From positions 13,983,336 through 14,047,335 of the forward strand of contig OX359283.1 in assembly GCA_947179155.2 (NCBI GenBank): a stretch of DNA of 64,000 bases, written 5' to 3'. This document shows positions 45,701-57,451 of the stretch, piece by piece. The notes under the pieces are model-generated. The model did not search any database. It was not told the DNA's origin and saw only the letters and a list, made by a program, of their open reading frames with translations. Positions within the stretch are counted from its first letter, which is position 1, and each line of letters opens with the position of its first letter. The translations under genes were made by a program, and so were the position numbers. Origin of the DNA: Hedera helix. Its lineage: Eukaryota; Streptophyta; Magnoliopsida; Apiales; Araliaceae.

Positions 45701-46777
45701 TTGTGGATTAATAAATGATGTGCAAAGAATAAAATAATAAGTTATGAATAAATAAAGTGAGATCATTTTGTTGTGAATCATTAAGAGATGATAAGGAATA
45801 ATGAAACAAATAGAATAATACAAAATGTTATATTATTTGTGATAGTTAATGAATGAATGAAATAAAGAATGTGAAAGACAATAATGTACAAACAAATAAT
45901 TTTATTTGAAATTATATGCGTAATGATTTAAGAGTCCAAGTTATATGGAACTTGTAAGTCAAATCTATTATATTATTATGTGAAGTTTAATAGAATTTAA
46001 CAGTTAAAGGAATATGTTGAACATAGGTTGTTCAAAGGATAAGGAATTACAGTCTGATAGAGTCGACGATCTAGGCAAGTACTTTAACTTGTACTTTTAT
46101 CAATTCGTACAAGTAGAATTAATTGATGGATTAATTCCTCTTTATGTATATTGCAAAGATTAAATTATTATCTCTGAAACTTGATTTAATATCATGATTA
46201 TATCATTGAACAATTATTCGAACCCTAGTTGCGAACATTGAACGTATCAATTGTTTCTAATGGTGTTGAGAAGTACGTCTATACCATTTGTATTGGCTAG
46301 ATCAATGATAAGATCGATTGTTAATCAATAATATTTTCTTGAGAAAGCTATCCAAACTAATTGCCTTGGTGAGGACTCTTATAATATGCTGAGATGAACA
46401 ACTACTTTACGTCGGGGAATCGACACGCGCGCGAATAACATGTCTGAGTGTTATGCATAACATAGGGTACTTTAGGCTGATCACCTATTGTACTTGTTTA
46501 TTATTGTGAATTTTCAGTAAAATACTGTTAATTCAAGCATGTGTTCACGATCCATAGTGACCACTCAGTTCAATTATTTGTTTATCTGAAAATATTGAAA
46601 TTTCTGATTTCATATATATCCTTTAATCCATAGTGACTTGTCAGTAGTAGAAATGATTAGAATTGGAACTTTTGACACTTACATTGTTCATAATTAGTTT
46701 ATTCAATTCCCGAGCTTCTAATTATTGTTACATACCTTGTTATATGAATCCCTACACATGAACACTTACTTTTATAT

Positions 46778-46910
46778 ACTTGCTGAACAAACTCGTTGCT
46801 CATCCTTGCTTCCCTTAAACATTACAGTAAGCAAGGAACTGGTCCAGGAAAGGAAAAAGGCAAAGGCAAAGGCAAAGGAAAAGGCAAAGTTGCTAAATAG
46901 CCTTATCTAG
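46778..46910 (+). promoter_or_regulatory. LTR hairpin, acceptor-like CAG and Lys-rich stretch
   Basis: TGCTGAACAAACTCGTTGCTCA, then AACATTACAG at 46827, then repeated GGCAAAG (AAAGGCAAAGGCAAAGGCAA) before TAG at 46898-46900. In frame the repeat reads as Gly-Lys or Ala-Lys pairs. The hairpin has one mismatch compared with 31438. Confidence 0.4.
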
Positions 46911-47143
46911 ACGTTGTAGTCAATTTTATTTGGTATTATATTAAGACTTATGTTTGTACTGGATATTTTAAGTGATGTTGTACTAGTAACGGTTGCGAGA
47001 CTTGGGACACAAATATTTATATTATCTTAATGTAAATGTTTCTTATTATTTCGTATTTAGATGATATTAGCTGTTGTATGAGCTGGATCCTGATGCACCA
47101 GATTCGAGGTACATGTATCTGAATTTGGGGGCGTTACAAGCAG

Positions 47144-47428
47144 CTTCTACCACTTTGAGACATAGTCAACTACGACTAGAATATAAGAGTTATTGAAGGA
47201 AGATGGAATAAGGCCCATAAAGTCAATACCTCATCATTCAAAAAGTTTGACTTCTAAAATAGAATTGAGGGGTATCTCTTGCCTTTTAGAGATATTGTTA
47301 GTTCTTTGGCATATGTCGCAACGTGAGGCAAATGAATGGGCGTCCTTGAAAAGAGTAGGCCAATAGAATCCTAATTGCAATACTTTTATGGCTGTCATCT
47401 CTCCACCGTAGTGCCCTCCATACAACAA
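47144..47428 (-). pseudogene. Athila-like integrase, zinc-binding N-terminal part
   Basis: The minus-strand frame reads MLYGGHYGGEMTAIKVLQLG, FYWPTLFKDAHSFASRCDIC and QRTNNISKRQEIPLNSILEV: the H...H...C-x-x-C zinc-binding domain (CDICQR) and FYWPT typical of the Athila clade. The core is split by the solo LTR. Confidence 0.85.
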
Positions 47429-47609
47429 ATCATGGAAATGCTGTAGAATATTGTCTATCTCCTCTTGGGGTACACATATTCTAACTATTTGATCTTCACA
47501 TTGCTTGAATAAGAAGGGCTCATCCTACATATAGTATTTCACATCATGTAAAAATCTTTTCATTTGCTGGTATAACAAATCAGGAGGAAGCACTTTAGCC
47601 ATAATATCA

Positions 47610-47966
47610 TTAATGAAATATACGTACCATGGTGCTGCTATACTGATAGAGAGTAGTTGCTTGTCTGAAAAAAAACCCATTTATTAACAGCTTATCACCT
47701 TTCGTGTAATCTTGCTTTTCTAACCTTGAGAGGTGGTCAGCCGCTTGATTCTCCGTTCCTTTCCTACCCCAAATTTCTAAGTCGAATTCTTCAAGCAATA
47801 AAATCCATCTAATTAGCTGCGGCTTCGCATCCTTCTTAGAAATCAAGTATTTAATAGTTGCATAATTTGTGAAAACCACAACTTTGGTCCTAACTAAGTA
47901 TGATCGGAACTTATCAAATGCATACACAACCGCTAGAAGCTCTTTTTCAGTAGTTGTGTAATTCAA
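47610..47966 (-). pseudogene. Athila-like RNase H
   Basis: MNYTTTEKELLAVVYAFDKF, SYLVRTKVVVFTNYATIKYL, RWILLLEEFDLEIWGRKGTE and NQAADHLSRLE: canonical Ty3/gypsy RNase H blocks. FTNYA replaces the usual FTDHA, so a catalytic Asp is lost. Confidence 0.85.
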
Positions 47967-48070
47967 TTGAGTCTCTGTTAATGTCTTGCTAGCATAGTAA
48001 ATAACATGAAAAATCTTATCTTTGCGTTAGCCTAAGACCGCACTAATTGCAAAGTCGCTAGCATCACACA

Positions 48071-49066
48071 TCAATTCGAATGGTGACGACTAGTTGCAAC
48101 AATGATAGGAGTTGTGTTAAACTTCTTTTTTAAAACTTCAAAAGCTTCTACGTATGCTTTGTCAAAATTGAAAGATACATCCTTCTCCAAAAGATAACAT
48201 AAAGGCTTAGTGATTTTCGAGAAATCCTTGATGAACCTTCTATAAAAACCCGCATGCCCGAGAAAGCTTCGAATCCCCTTAATAGACCTCGGCGATAGAA
48301 GATTTTCAATTGTTTCTATCTTTGTATTGTCTACTTCAATTCCTTTGGCGGAAACCCTATGTTCTAAAATAATACCTTCTTGGACCATGAAATGACACTT
48401 CTCCCAATTCAACACTAAATTTGTTTTCACACATCGTTTAAGCACAAGAATCAGGTTCTTCAAACATAAGTCGAAAGAATTCCCAAATACTGAAATATCA
48501 TCCATAAATATCTCTAGATTGTGTTCGACCATATCGGAGAAAATTGTCATCATACACATTTAAAAAGTAGCAGGTGCATTACATAACCCAAAATACATTC
48601 TTTTGAAAACAAATGTACCATAGGGACAAGTGAATGTCGTCTTTTCTTGGTCTTCGGGTGTAATCGCTATCTGATTCTATCCCGAATACTCATCCAAGAG
48701 ATAGTAGATTTAATGACTTGCCAAACGGTCCAACATCTGGTTAATAAAGGGTAGATGGAAGTGATCCTTTCATGTGGCTTTGTTGAGTTTCATGTAATTC
48801 ATATATACCCGCCAACCTATAACTGTCCTTGTTGGAATTAGCTTGTTGTTGTTGTTAATCACCACTGTCATTCCACCCTTCTAAGGAATGCACTGCACTG
48901 GGCTTACCCATGCACTATTGGAAAATGGATAGATTATACCCGCATCTAGCCACTTGATAATCTCTTTCTTCATGACTTCTTTCATTATTAGGTTCAGCCT
49001 CCGTTGTTGCTCTATTGTTGGCGTAGCTTCTTCCTCCAAAAGGATTTTGTGCATACAGATAGACAA
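48071..49066 (-). pseudogene. Athila-like reverse transcriptase, broken
   Basis: The N-terminal block at 49066-48881 reads QQRRLNLIMKEVMKKEIIKW, LDAGIIYPFSNSAWVSPVQC. The middle block near 48625-48560 reads YFGLCNAPATF in another frame. The catalytic block at 48559-48071 reads FSDMVEHNLEIFMDDISVFG with the FMDD active site, then FLGHAGFYRRFIKDFSKITK. At least two frameshifts or stops separate the blocks. Confidence 0.9.
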
Positions 49067-49325
49067 ACTAATCCCGTTTATCTCTGCTAAAATCTAACCA
49101 ATAGTCGATTTGTATTCTCTAAGAACTTGTATTAGTTTTTCTTCCGGGCTTTCATTCAATGAAGCAGAGATTATTACTGGTAAAGTAGAATAACTTCCTA
49201 AATAAGCATATCTCAAATGACTAGGTAGCGGTTTTAACTCCAATGTAAGTCCTTCAATGAAGACTTAACTCGAGCAGATGGTTTATCTGAATAATCCAAT
49301 GTCTCAACTGGTGGTCTGAATTTAT

Positions 49326-49958
49326 CTACCCTTGGCACAATCTCAATAGTTGTACCAACTCTAACAATGCTAGATCATCTGAATTAACGTCCATGATCAA
49401 AGATGTATCAAGAAGATCTGCATTGAGTGTAACCCCGAATTCACCCTCAACTACATCTTCTACTATATCCACACTAAAACACTCTTCCATCTCCTTAGGA
49501 AACTTTATTGCCTTAAATACATTAAAAGTCACCTTTTGATCTTGGACTTGCGTGGTCAACTTGCCTTTTTGCACATCAATCAATGTTATACCAGTTGCCA
49601 AGAATGGTCGCCCAAGAATGATTGGTATAACACGATCCTCCTCAAAATCTAAGACGACGAAGTCCGTTGGGAATATAAATTTATCTACCTTCACCAACAC
49701 GTCCTCCACAATTCCCCTTGGATAAGTATGAGAACGATCTGCCAGCTACAATGCCACATTAGTAGGTACTGCTTCCTTTAACCCAAGTTGCTGATAGACC
49801 GATAGAGGCATCAGATTGATGCTCGCACCTAAATCATAAAGATACCGACTGAAAAACTGAGTCCCAACTGTGCATGGAATTGTGAAGCTACCCGGATCCT
49901 TAAGTTTTGGAGGCAACTTCTTTTGTAAGATTGCACTGTACTCTTCAGTAAAGGCCAC
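49326..49958 (-). pseudogene. Athila-like aspartic protease region
   Basis: The minus-strand frame at 49958-49746 reads KLPPKLKDPGSFTIPCTVGT, LYDLGASINLMPLSVYQQLG. DLGASINLMP is the Athila protease active-site block. The next frame (49709-49326) has VIPIILGRPFLATGITLIDV, the protease C-terminal ILGRPFLAT block. A stop at about 49745 separates them. Confidence 0.85.
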
Positions 49959-50188
49959 GGTTTCAAATTCTCCAAGTCACCTTTTGTCGAGAGGATATCC
50001 TTCACGAGCTTCAGAAAAAGAGGATATCCTTCATGAACTTCACATAACTGGGCATTTGTTCCAATGCGTCTGCAAAAGGGATGTTGATTTGGAGTTTCTT
50101 AAATACCTCCAAGAACTTTGAGAGCTACTTATCCGATTTCTATTTTTTGAAGACGTTGTGGGAAAGAAACTAGTGGATAATTTGAAGT

Positions 50189-51585
50189 TTAGGGGTGTTT
50201 TCCTTCTTTTGATTTCATTGTTGACTCACTGTAGATTTTCTTGACCACTTCTGAATTGCCAATCTCTTCATTAGATTCCTTTTCCTCCAACGTTTCTCCA
50301 TCTGTAGCTTTTATCTCTTTACCACTTCTAAGCATTACTACTTTACAATACTTGTTCTGATCTCCTCTAGGGTTCACGTCAGTGTCACTAAGTAGAGCCC
50401 CTTGTGGCCGATTATTGATTGTATTGGTCAATTACCATATTTGATTCTGCAAGTTTCGAATTAAAACTGCTTGATTTTTTACGTTTACATCCATCTGATT
50501 CATCATCTTATCTTGAGCCTGCATTTTTACCTCAGTTCCTGTCATAAATTTGTCCAACATCTCTCCCAAATTTGTTTACTTTTCTGGCTGAGGAAGGGGT
50601 TGTTGTTGTTGACGAGCCTGGAATTCTAGTGGGTAAGGTTGACATGGATTTTGAGGTTGAGTTGGGTTGTCTCTTTAAGAGAAGTTGGGATGGTTCATCT
50701 ACCCGGGATTGTAGTTATTGGGGTTACTGACGTTTTGCTGCCGATTATAATTCCTCACATATTACACTGACTCAGAACTTATAGGACACTGCTCAGTCGG
50801 ATGTTCACTAACACACAATTCATAAATCACTGATACATTCTGAATATTGGGCACTCCCATAACATCAAACCTCTTCACCAAGGTAGACATTTGTGCAGCC
50901 AATGTGGTTATCGGATCTACTTCAATTCTTTCAGCTGCTCTAGGTTGATTCATTCGCGCAGTAGGCTATTAGTGGTTATTCGCCGTCATGGTTTCTAACA
51001 ACGTATAAGCTTCATTATAATTCTTTGACATGAGAGCACCCCCTGCAACAACCACTGTTCGGGTTGCATTGAATGAACTAATAACCATTGTGGTATCTCG
51101 TGATGAGGACATTTGTGCATTAAGTATTTAAATCTTTCCCATGCTTCATATAGCGATTCCGAATCATGTTGAACAAAGCTAGTAATGTCATTCCGCATCT
51201 TGGCTATTTTAGCTGGTGGAAAGAACGTGGCTAAGAACTTTTGCGCTAAATCATTCCATGTCGTTATTGAACCAGGGGGTAAAGAGTGAAGCCAAGCCCT
51301 TGCCTTATCACGGAGTGTAAACGAAAACAACCTTAGCGTGATTGCATCTTCACTAACTCCATGAAACTTGGATGTATCACAAATCTCTAGAAAGCTAACT
51401 AAGTGCTCACTCGGATCATCATTCGGTAATCCCTCAAACTGAACCACATTTTGAAGCATCTGGATTGTTCCTGGCTTAATTTCAAAATTTGTAATAGTGA
51501 TTACGGGCCTTTGAATGCTTGACTGTATCTCAGTGACCTGAGGCATTGCAAAGTGCCTCAACGATTTTCGTTCTTTGTCTGCCAT
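50189..51585 (-). pseudogene. Athila-like gag, broken
   Basis: The longest piece, 51585-50995 (196 codons), starts MADKERKSLRHFAMPQVTEI and has VVQFEGLPNDDPSEHLVSFL, LRDKARAWLHSLPPGSITTW, NDLAQKFLATFFPPAKIAKM and SLYEAWERFKYLMHKCPHHE, the Athila/Tat-type gag core. Downstream pieces (50953-50762; 50431-50189) keep short gag tail features, including CVSEHPTEQCP, a degenerate knuckle. Several frame breaks. Confidence 0.85.
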
Positions 51586-51810
51586 TTTCTCTTGATTTTA
51601 TAGCGTTTCTTGAATGAAGTGTCAACTTCTATAGAACTTTCGTTCAATATCGTCTTCGTAAGGTACGGTTACCTGGCCCTTCGAACGTGTTTGCATACAA
51701 AATCGCGAGTACCTGAAACAGAAAGTAAATAATAAAAAAAAAAAATGAGAAAATGTTGAATCTAAGATCAATTTAATAAAAACTAATATTGACAAATTAT
51801 CAAAAATAAT

Positions 51811-51828
51811 CCCCAACAATGGCGCCAA
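51811..51828 (-). other. Athila primer binding site, Asp tRNA-type
   Basis: The minus strand reads TGGCGCCATTGTTGGGGA, close to TGGCGCCGTTGCCGGGGA, the tRNA-Asp-complementary primer site usual in Athila elements. It begins about eight bases from the LTR end. Confidence 0.75.
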
Positions 51829-51836
51829 AATCTTAT

Positions 51837-53200
51837 TGCCTATTTTTAACCCTAGGCTTAACACGCAAGTATACGTGGTCAAACTGTAGTAAATTTGACA
51901 AGAAGAGTATCGTCCCACAAAGATTATATTCGATAACCGTAAATAATTAACTTTTCAAATAAATTTATCTTAATTAAACTAACACTTTGAGATTGATTAT
52001 GATCTATTAAAAACAAATTAAAATTAAATAAGACTAAGTAAGATCAAATATTATGTTTAAAGATTTAAGACTTCAATTTTCCCTAATGTTTCATTTAAAT
52101 ATTGTTAATTCTCGTTACTTCATATTAAATACGCTAGATTGTTAATTAAGAATTTTTTATAATATTCAGATACACCTCTCGATGACACATAAACAATTAC
52201 ACTCAATTACACCAATTAAGGAATAGAATTGCGTGGAGCATCCCAATTAATTAAAACATCACATCTCTATGTGAATGATATTAAAGAGGATTTAAGTACA
52301 GATTCTCTTCAAAATTACATATGGCAAATAGACATATCTCTATCCTACTCACAAATTATAATTCCTATCGACATAGAAATTACAATCATACGCTATCATA
52401 CCAAGGTCTAAATCTATACTTCGTTCATCAAGTTCATATAGATTACCACGCTAACTACTGACCATGTAATTAAAACTATGCAAGAATATGTTAGACAATC
52501 CAAATATATTTAACATAAAATAACTAAGAACAAACTCAAGTCAAACTATGCATCGGGTTCTGTTGTAATCTTAAAAGAGAATTAAGTTCATCATAGAATA
52601 ATTAAAAACCATAGTTGTAAAAGTTTCCAACATCTAAGAGTATCAAATATAAGAAAATAAAGAATAAATAAGAATAAACTCTGTAAATCTCCCCAATCCT
52701 AATGCGTTGATCTCGTCTTGTTGAATGCTTCCATGCTCTAGCCTCCAATTATAATTTTTGATGCCCAAACGTCCAAGAGAATACCAAACTTAGGGTTATA
52801 CACCTACTGTTTATACTCTTAATAGGTTTTCCTAACTACCCACAACCTCCTGAACAACAAAACTACTTAGCCCGGTCCAAAATTCGCGCAAGTAAAACTA
52901 CTCAGCAGGGGCGGCTGCGCTATGAAGTGGGGTGGTCACGCTACTGCTCTAGAAACCTTACTACATTTTGCATATTTGGGGCGGCCGCTCTATGAAGTGG
53001 GGAGGCCGCGCTACTACTACAAAATTCCTGATTTGCTCATTTTCATGTGCTTTTAATCCTAAATGTCTAGTTTTTCCTTCGAAATGATATTTCCTACAAA
53101 ATAACATAAAAACACGTCAAAAGTAACATGCAACACATAAAAACAAACAATAATTCATGGCTAAAAATACACAATTAAAAGGTATATAATCCACTCATCA
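51837..53200 (-). mobile_element. Athila-like 5' LTR, 1364 bp
   Basis: The minus strand starts TGATGAGTGGATTATATACC and ends ...AAAATAGGCA. It shares its start and end blocks (GTATACTTGCG, GTGGGA-CGATACT) with the + strand LTR at 58276-59898. A GC-rich islet lies at 52905-53020: GGGGCGGCTGCGCTATGAAG and GGGGCGGCCGCTCTATGAAG, each followed by an inverted GGCCGC/GGTCAC word. Confidence 0.8.
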
Positions 53201-54071
53201 GCACCTGTGAGGTTCTTATCTTCGCTTCTTCTGCTAGAGCCTTTTGTCTTGACTCTGTCGTGTTTAGCCTCCTTGATTGAATTATATGAACTCTTTATCT
53301 TTGTGTTGATCTTGTGGGATGACCTTTGCTTATTCTGATTTATTCTCTTGCCTAAAAGTAAATCTAATTTCTCTAGTTCCGTGCTCAAGCATTCTTCTCT
53401 AATAGTTTAATGCCTATCACAGGGTCTCGTATAATCTTTTTTTGGCCCTTGGGCCTTTTATCCCCTTGTAGCTCTGTCTTCCTTGTTGATCTTCTCTCCA
53501 CTTAACAATTCTTCTTTGTTCTATGATATTTCTTTCATTCGATGAACTTGGGCTTTGATTATTTACTTAACGATCTGGGAGTCATGTATCGTAGAGTTAA
53601 GTGTAAAGTATATTACTCGACTTTCCTAGCTTACTCTACAATTTTGACTATTCTACTCACTCACTCTGTAAACGCCCAGTTCTTCTTCTGCCGCTGTGCC
53701 TTGACTCCGCTATGATCTGCTATTCTGTTGATCTTCAGCCTAATCTATTACATTTTCAGCATAAGTCTCTGCATTTGGATTAACATAACAAATTTGATCT
53801 CAAATATCCTTTTACAATGTTATTCTTTTAAGGACTATACAAAAGTTATCTTTTGGATCAACCTAACAAATTTGATCTCTACCTATTCTATCTTTTCAAT
53901 GTGGATCAACCTATTTTTTTTTATCCCTATGTCCTTTAACAATGATTGTTGTTTTAAGAACCGTACAAAAATAAATGTTTATACTTTTACATTTGTCCAT
54001 TCCTTTTTTCTTACAGATTATTCATTGTTCTATAAATATAAAACAGTTTAATTATTAATGTTTACTAAACA
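53201..54071 (-). mobile_element. Copia-type 3' LTR relic with polypurine tract
   Basis: On the minus strand, AAATAGGGGGAGAT (54084-54072) followed by TGTTTAGTAAACATTAAT looks like a copia polypurine tract and LTR start. The LTR would run down to the Athila LTR boundary at 53200, which may have interrupted it. No copia protein is recognisable in 54085-55140. Reading frames in the relic have no known domain. Confidence 0.4.
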
Positions 54072-54084
54072 ATCTCCCCCTATT

Positions 54085-55290
54085 TAACTTAATTCATATC
54101 AGTATAAGTAAATCAAATCAGTATGAATTAATGAAACATTTCAACATTATTTTCTCATCATTAAATCCAAATAGACTAATACACAAATGTATTAACACGA
54201 TCAACGTGAGAGTCTAAGCGATAAGATATAATGAATTATGATGATACCATTCTTAATTCCCACTTATCACATGTTTGTACTTACGTTGCAATTATAATTT
54301 GACAGAAAACTTTTGTAATACATAGCAAGGCTCAATAATCCTTTATAATCTCTATTATAGTTTTTAAATTATAAACATAATAAAACTAAGTAACAACAAG
54401 AAAAATATACAATTTTTTATTTATTATAAATTAAGCTTTCTAGTTTTTTTTTGGTCCAAAACTTAGAAACATAGTGTAAATGATGTGATATTAGATATTT
54501 CAATACTAATAGCTACTCTCTCTCCTCAAAAAGATATCCAAAGTATATATTTTAGATAAATTAAGAAAATTAAAGGAGAAAAGATAATAAAATAAATTTC
54601 ATTTTTATACACAGTGAATTCCATGTAATTATACTAATAATATTTGCTTTTTTCAAACTTAGAAAACCCAAGTATACTTTTGAAGTTAAATTAGTCTTTA
54701 TTACATATTTTATATTTATTTTTTGTACTTTTAAATATATAATTTTTTGATAAAAAAATTTATACTTGATGCTAAGACATATTTTTTAAGAACGGGGAGA
54801 ATATAAGAGTTCTTCTGTATATTTGAACAAAAATATGTTAATTTTCATTATGAGTAAATACATTGATATAATCGATAAATTAATACACATAAACTTGATA
54901 ATCGTTATCACACCACAACATTATTACCCTTTTTTTTTATTTATTATAAAGTTCATTTTAGATATTTTTATTTTTTTTATAATATAAAATATTTTATATA
55001 TTTAAAAGAAAAAAAAATTAATTATTTTTATTTTATCTATAAAAATAAAATAATTGAGAGAGAGATGAGAAAGAATAATTAATTAGTGTATAAATAGTAA
55101 TAAAATTTTAAATTAATATTAATTATTTAATAATAATACTAATGAAATTTTTTAATATATATAATTATATCTTAAATAATTTATATAATAAAAAAAAGAG
55201 TATTAATTTGTCGTCCAAAATTACACTTAAAAATATCATTTCCAAATATAAAGTGCATTTATATGTCCCAAAGTATAAACACGTGTATGT
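54085..55290. other. AT-rich intergenic DNA, no gene seen
   Basis: No supported feature. It should be the internal region of the copia relic if that call is right, but nothing of gag or pol is visible. Confidence 0.5.
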
Positions 55291-55299
55291 ATTGCACAC

Positions 55300-55468
55300 A
55301 TTCATCTTACGTATGGTTTCAAGATTATACAGTTCCAAGTTGGGCCAGGAGGTAGTGTCCTTTTCTTTTCCACTGAAATTGGACCATGATGACGTGGATG
55401 GGCCCCATCAAATGCCCAATGCACCCATCCATTGACACGTCAACATCTTTGTACCGTACAATTCCTTT

Positions 55469-55543
<75 letters not shown>

Positions 55544-55610
55544 TTCTCTCTCATCTATCCTTAAGAAGGTAGGCCGTAGGCACAGACATGGCGTTAAGAT
55601 TCCAAGATGA
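55300..55610 (+). promoter_or_regulatory. Promoter-like stretch with ACGT boxes and CT/TA tracts
   Basis: Within 160 bases: GATGACGTGGATGGGCCCCA, GACACGTCAAC, and TGGGCC/GGGCCC words known as plant site II/ABRE-like elements. Then a (CT)n run and a (TA)n run, a common arrangement in plant 5' regions. A 28-codon frame from ATG at 55588 follows, and AAG|GTAGGC at 55567 could be a donor. No recognisable gene follows before the MITE at 55678, so this may be an orphaned promoter or chance. Confidence 0.35.
55474..55541. repeat. (CT)n(AT)n compound microsatellite
   Basis: About 33 bases of CT repeat followed by about 35 bases of AT repeat. Confidence 0.97.
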
Positions 55611-55677
55611 TATGATAAAAGATAACGATGATATATACCCAGTACCCATAAGTCAACCACTTTGTTTTTTTTAAAGT

Positions 55678-55996
55678 TATGTTTATTTATAAAAAAATAT
55701 ATTTAAAATTAAATTATTTATATTAATTTAATATTATTTAATTATTTGACGAGATTATTAATTTTTTAATATTAAACTATTAATCTCATAAAATTATTTA
55801 ATAATTTAAAATGAAGAAAATTATTAATTTTAATTTTTTTATTGAATTTTATAATTTTATATAAATAATTTTAGGAATGAAAAAAAATAATTTATAGAAT
55901 TATTTAATCTCCTATTATGAGATAAAATAATTTAAAATAATATTAAATTAATATAAATAATTAAATCTTAAATATATTTTTTATAAACAAACATAT
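55678..55996. mobile_element. MITE with ~80 bp inverted arms, copy 1
   Basis: Left arm TATGTTTATTTATAAAAAAA onward; the reverse complement of the right arm reads TATGTTTGTTTATAAAAAAT onward. Both continue through ATTTATATTAATTTAATATT. The ATGTTTGTTTA end is shared with the neighbouring copy at 56141. Confidence 0.75.
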
Positions 55997-56140
55997 TCTT
56001 AGTTATTTCGTATATTTATTAGTTATCGTATGCTTAAAACTTATTTCACCAGCTCCATCAAGTACAATTTTTTACATTAATTAAAAAAATTAAAACGTAT
56101 GTAAATAATAATTCCTTTTTTTCACCCTAAGATTATGTTT

Positions 56141-56461
56141 ATTTAGTATTAGATTATTTATCTTACTTTAAAAATATTTTGAATTATTTTATTTCATAAT
56201 AAAAATTAATAATCCTTTAAATAGTTTTATAGACTTTTTATTGTTATTTCTAAGGTTATTTATGAAAAATGATATAATTTCATAATTAATATGAGATTAA
56301 TAGTCTCCGTATTTTAAGCTATCAAAATTTTTTATGGGATTAATGGTTCTGCATCAAGGGATTAATAGACACTATTCAAAGGATTAAATAGTCTAAAATA
56401 ATATTAAATTAAGACAAATAATTTAGTTACATGTGTATTTTTTTTAAACAAACATGATTTA
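56141..56461. mobile_element. MITE of the same family, copy 2
   Basis: Left arm TTATGTTTATTTAGTATTAG; the reverse complement of the right arm begins TCATGTTTGTTTAAAAAAAA and includes ATTATTTGTCTTAATTTAAT. The arms and length match copy 1, 145 bases away, but with much divergence. Confidence 0.65.
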
Positions 56462-57451
56462 AAAGTAATATCCTACTTAAGTATTTTGAGAAAAAAATAA
56501 TTTTTGTATAATATTTTAAATTAAATTATGTATTTTAGATATTTTATGGAGGATAAAATTGTGTACTTAGAAATCCTATGTTTGGCAGATGGAGTATCTT
56601 TTTATTAAAAATTTTGCTTTTGCTTGTTATCTATTTATTGTAAATTTTAAAGAAAAATTAATTACTTGTGGTGGTGACTATTTTCGCTTTAAAATTTTTG
56701 TTTGTTTTTATTTTTACTTTTTTGAAATCAGTAGCAAAAGATAATGCTTGATCTTTGTTTATGATTTAAAAAATTAAAAAAAAAATTATTTTTACAGCAA
56801 AAAAGTAAAAATACATAAATATATATTTTTAAAATTTTGATAACTCAATATCCAGAAATTGATTCTTATTAATAATACAAATTTAAATTATACTTGTTAT
56901 AAATATGTCTCTAATTTATTTATCAAAGGATAATGCATAGAAAGCTATCTAATTGAGTATTGCAACATAGACCATATTATATTTTGTAATTATTATTAAA
57001 ATTGACGGGGTACTTTATCGTTGGGACACAAGGAGCAATAGTAGCCTCACCAAGATTTAACACAATCATTATAGGAAATTTATAATATTTTAATAATATG
57101 TAATTTTTTTTTTACATTTCTCTTATATATTTTTAACATACTAAAAATAGTGAATTGATATTTCTATAAAAAAAATTGATATTTTCACAAAATTTTATTA
57201 ATATGAATAGTAAGTGGGGCTTACCTTTATTTGAGTAGAGTTTTGTGAAAATGTCAATTTTTCTTGTAAAAATATTAACTTTCCTTGTGAAAATATCAAT
57301 TCCCTAAAAACATAGTTAATGATATCTTCTATAAGAAGATATCATTCGCTATTCATATGTGAATGTTAGTTTGGTATATATTATTAGTATTTTTTTTAAC
57401 AATTTAAATTTTTAGATGAGTTGATTACTTTACATAGTATTATAGTTTTGA
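56462..57451. other. AT-rich intergenic DNA, no gene seen
   Basis: Near 57110-57310 there is an imperfect inverted pair (CTATAAAAAAAATTGATATTTTCACAAAA-type against GTTTTGTGAAAATGTCAATT), perhaps another small MITE. No coding region. Confidence 0.5.

Larger units (their letters stand above)
43378..47138 (+). mobile_element. Tekay-like solo LTR, 3761 bp, inserted in Athila integrase
   Basis: TGTAATATCCAAGAAATT...TTTGGGGGCGTTACA, parallel to TGTAATGTCCTAGAATTT...GGGGTCGTCACA of the complete element. It is flanked by AGTAG (43373-43377) and AGCAG (47139-47143), a 5 bp TSD with one change. Both flanks are Athila integrase on the minus strand. No primer site or PPT inside, so it is a solo LTR. Contains TATA 44084, AG|GTATAA donor 44291, GC islet 44895-45025, AT-rich array 45040-45700 and hairpin region 46778-46827. 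Confidence 0.88.

Noticed and set aside
46725..46910. Lys/Ala-rich 61-codon frame in the solo LTR
   Set aside because: Ends in a GGCAAAG slippage repeat; kept only as an LTR subfeature because related LTRs have a similar purine-rich stretch.
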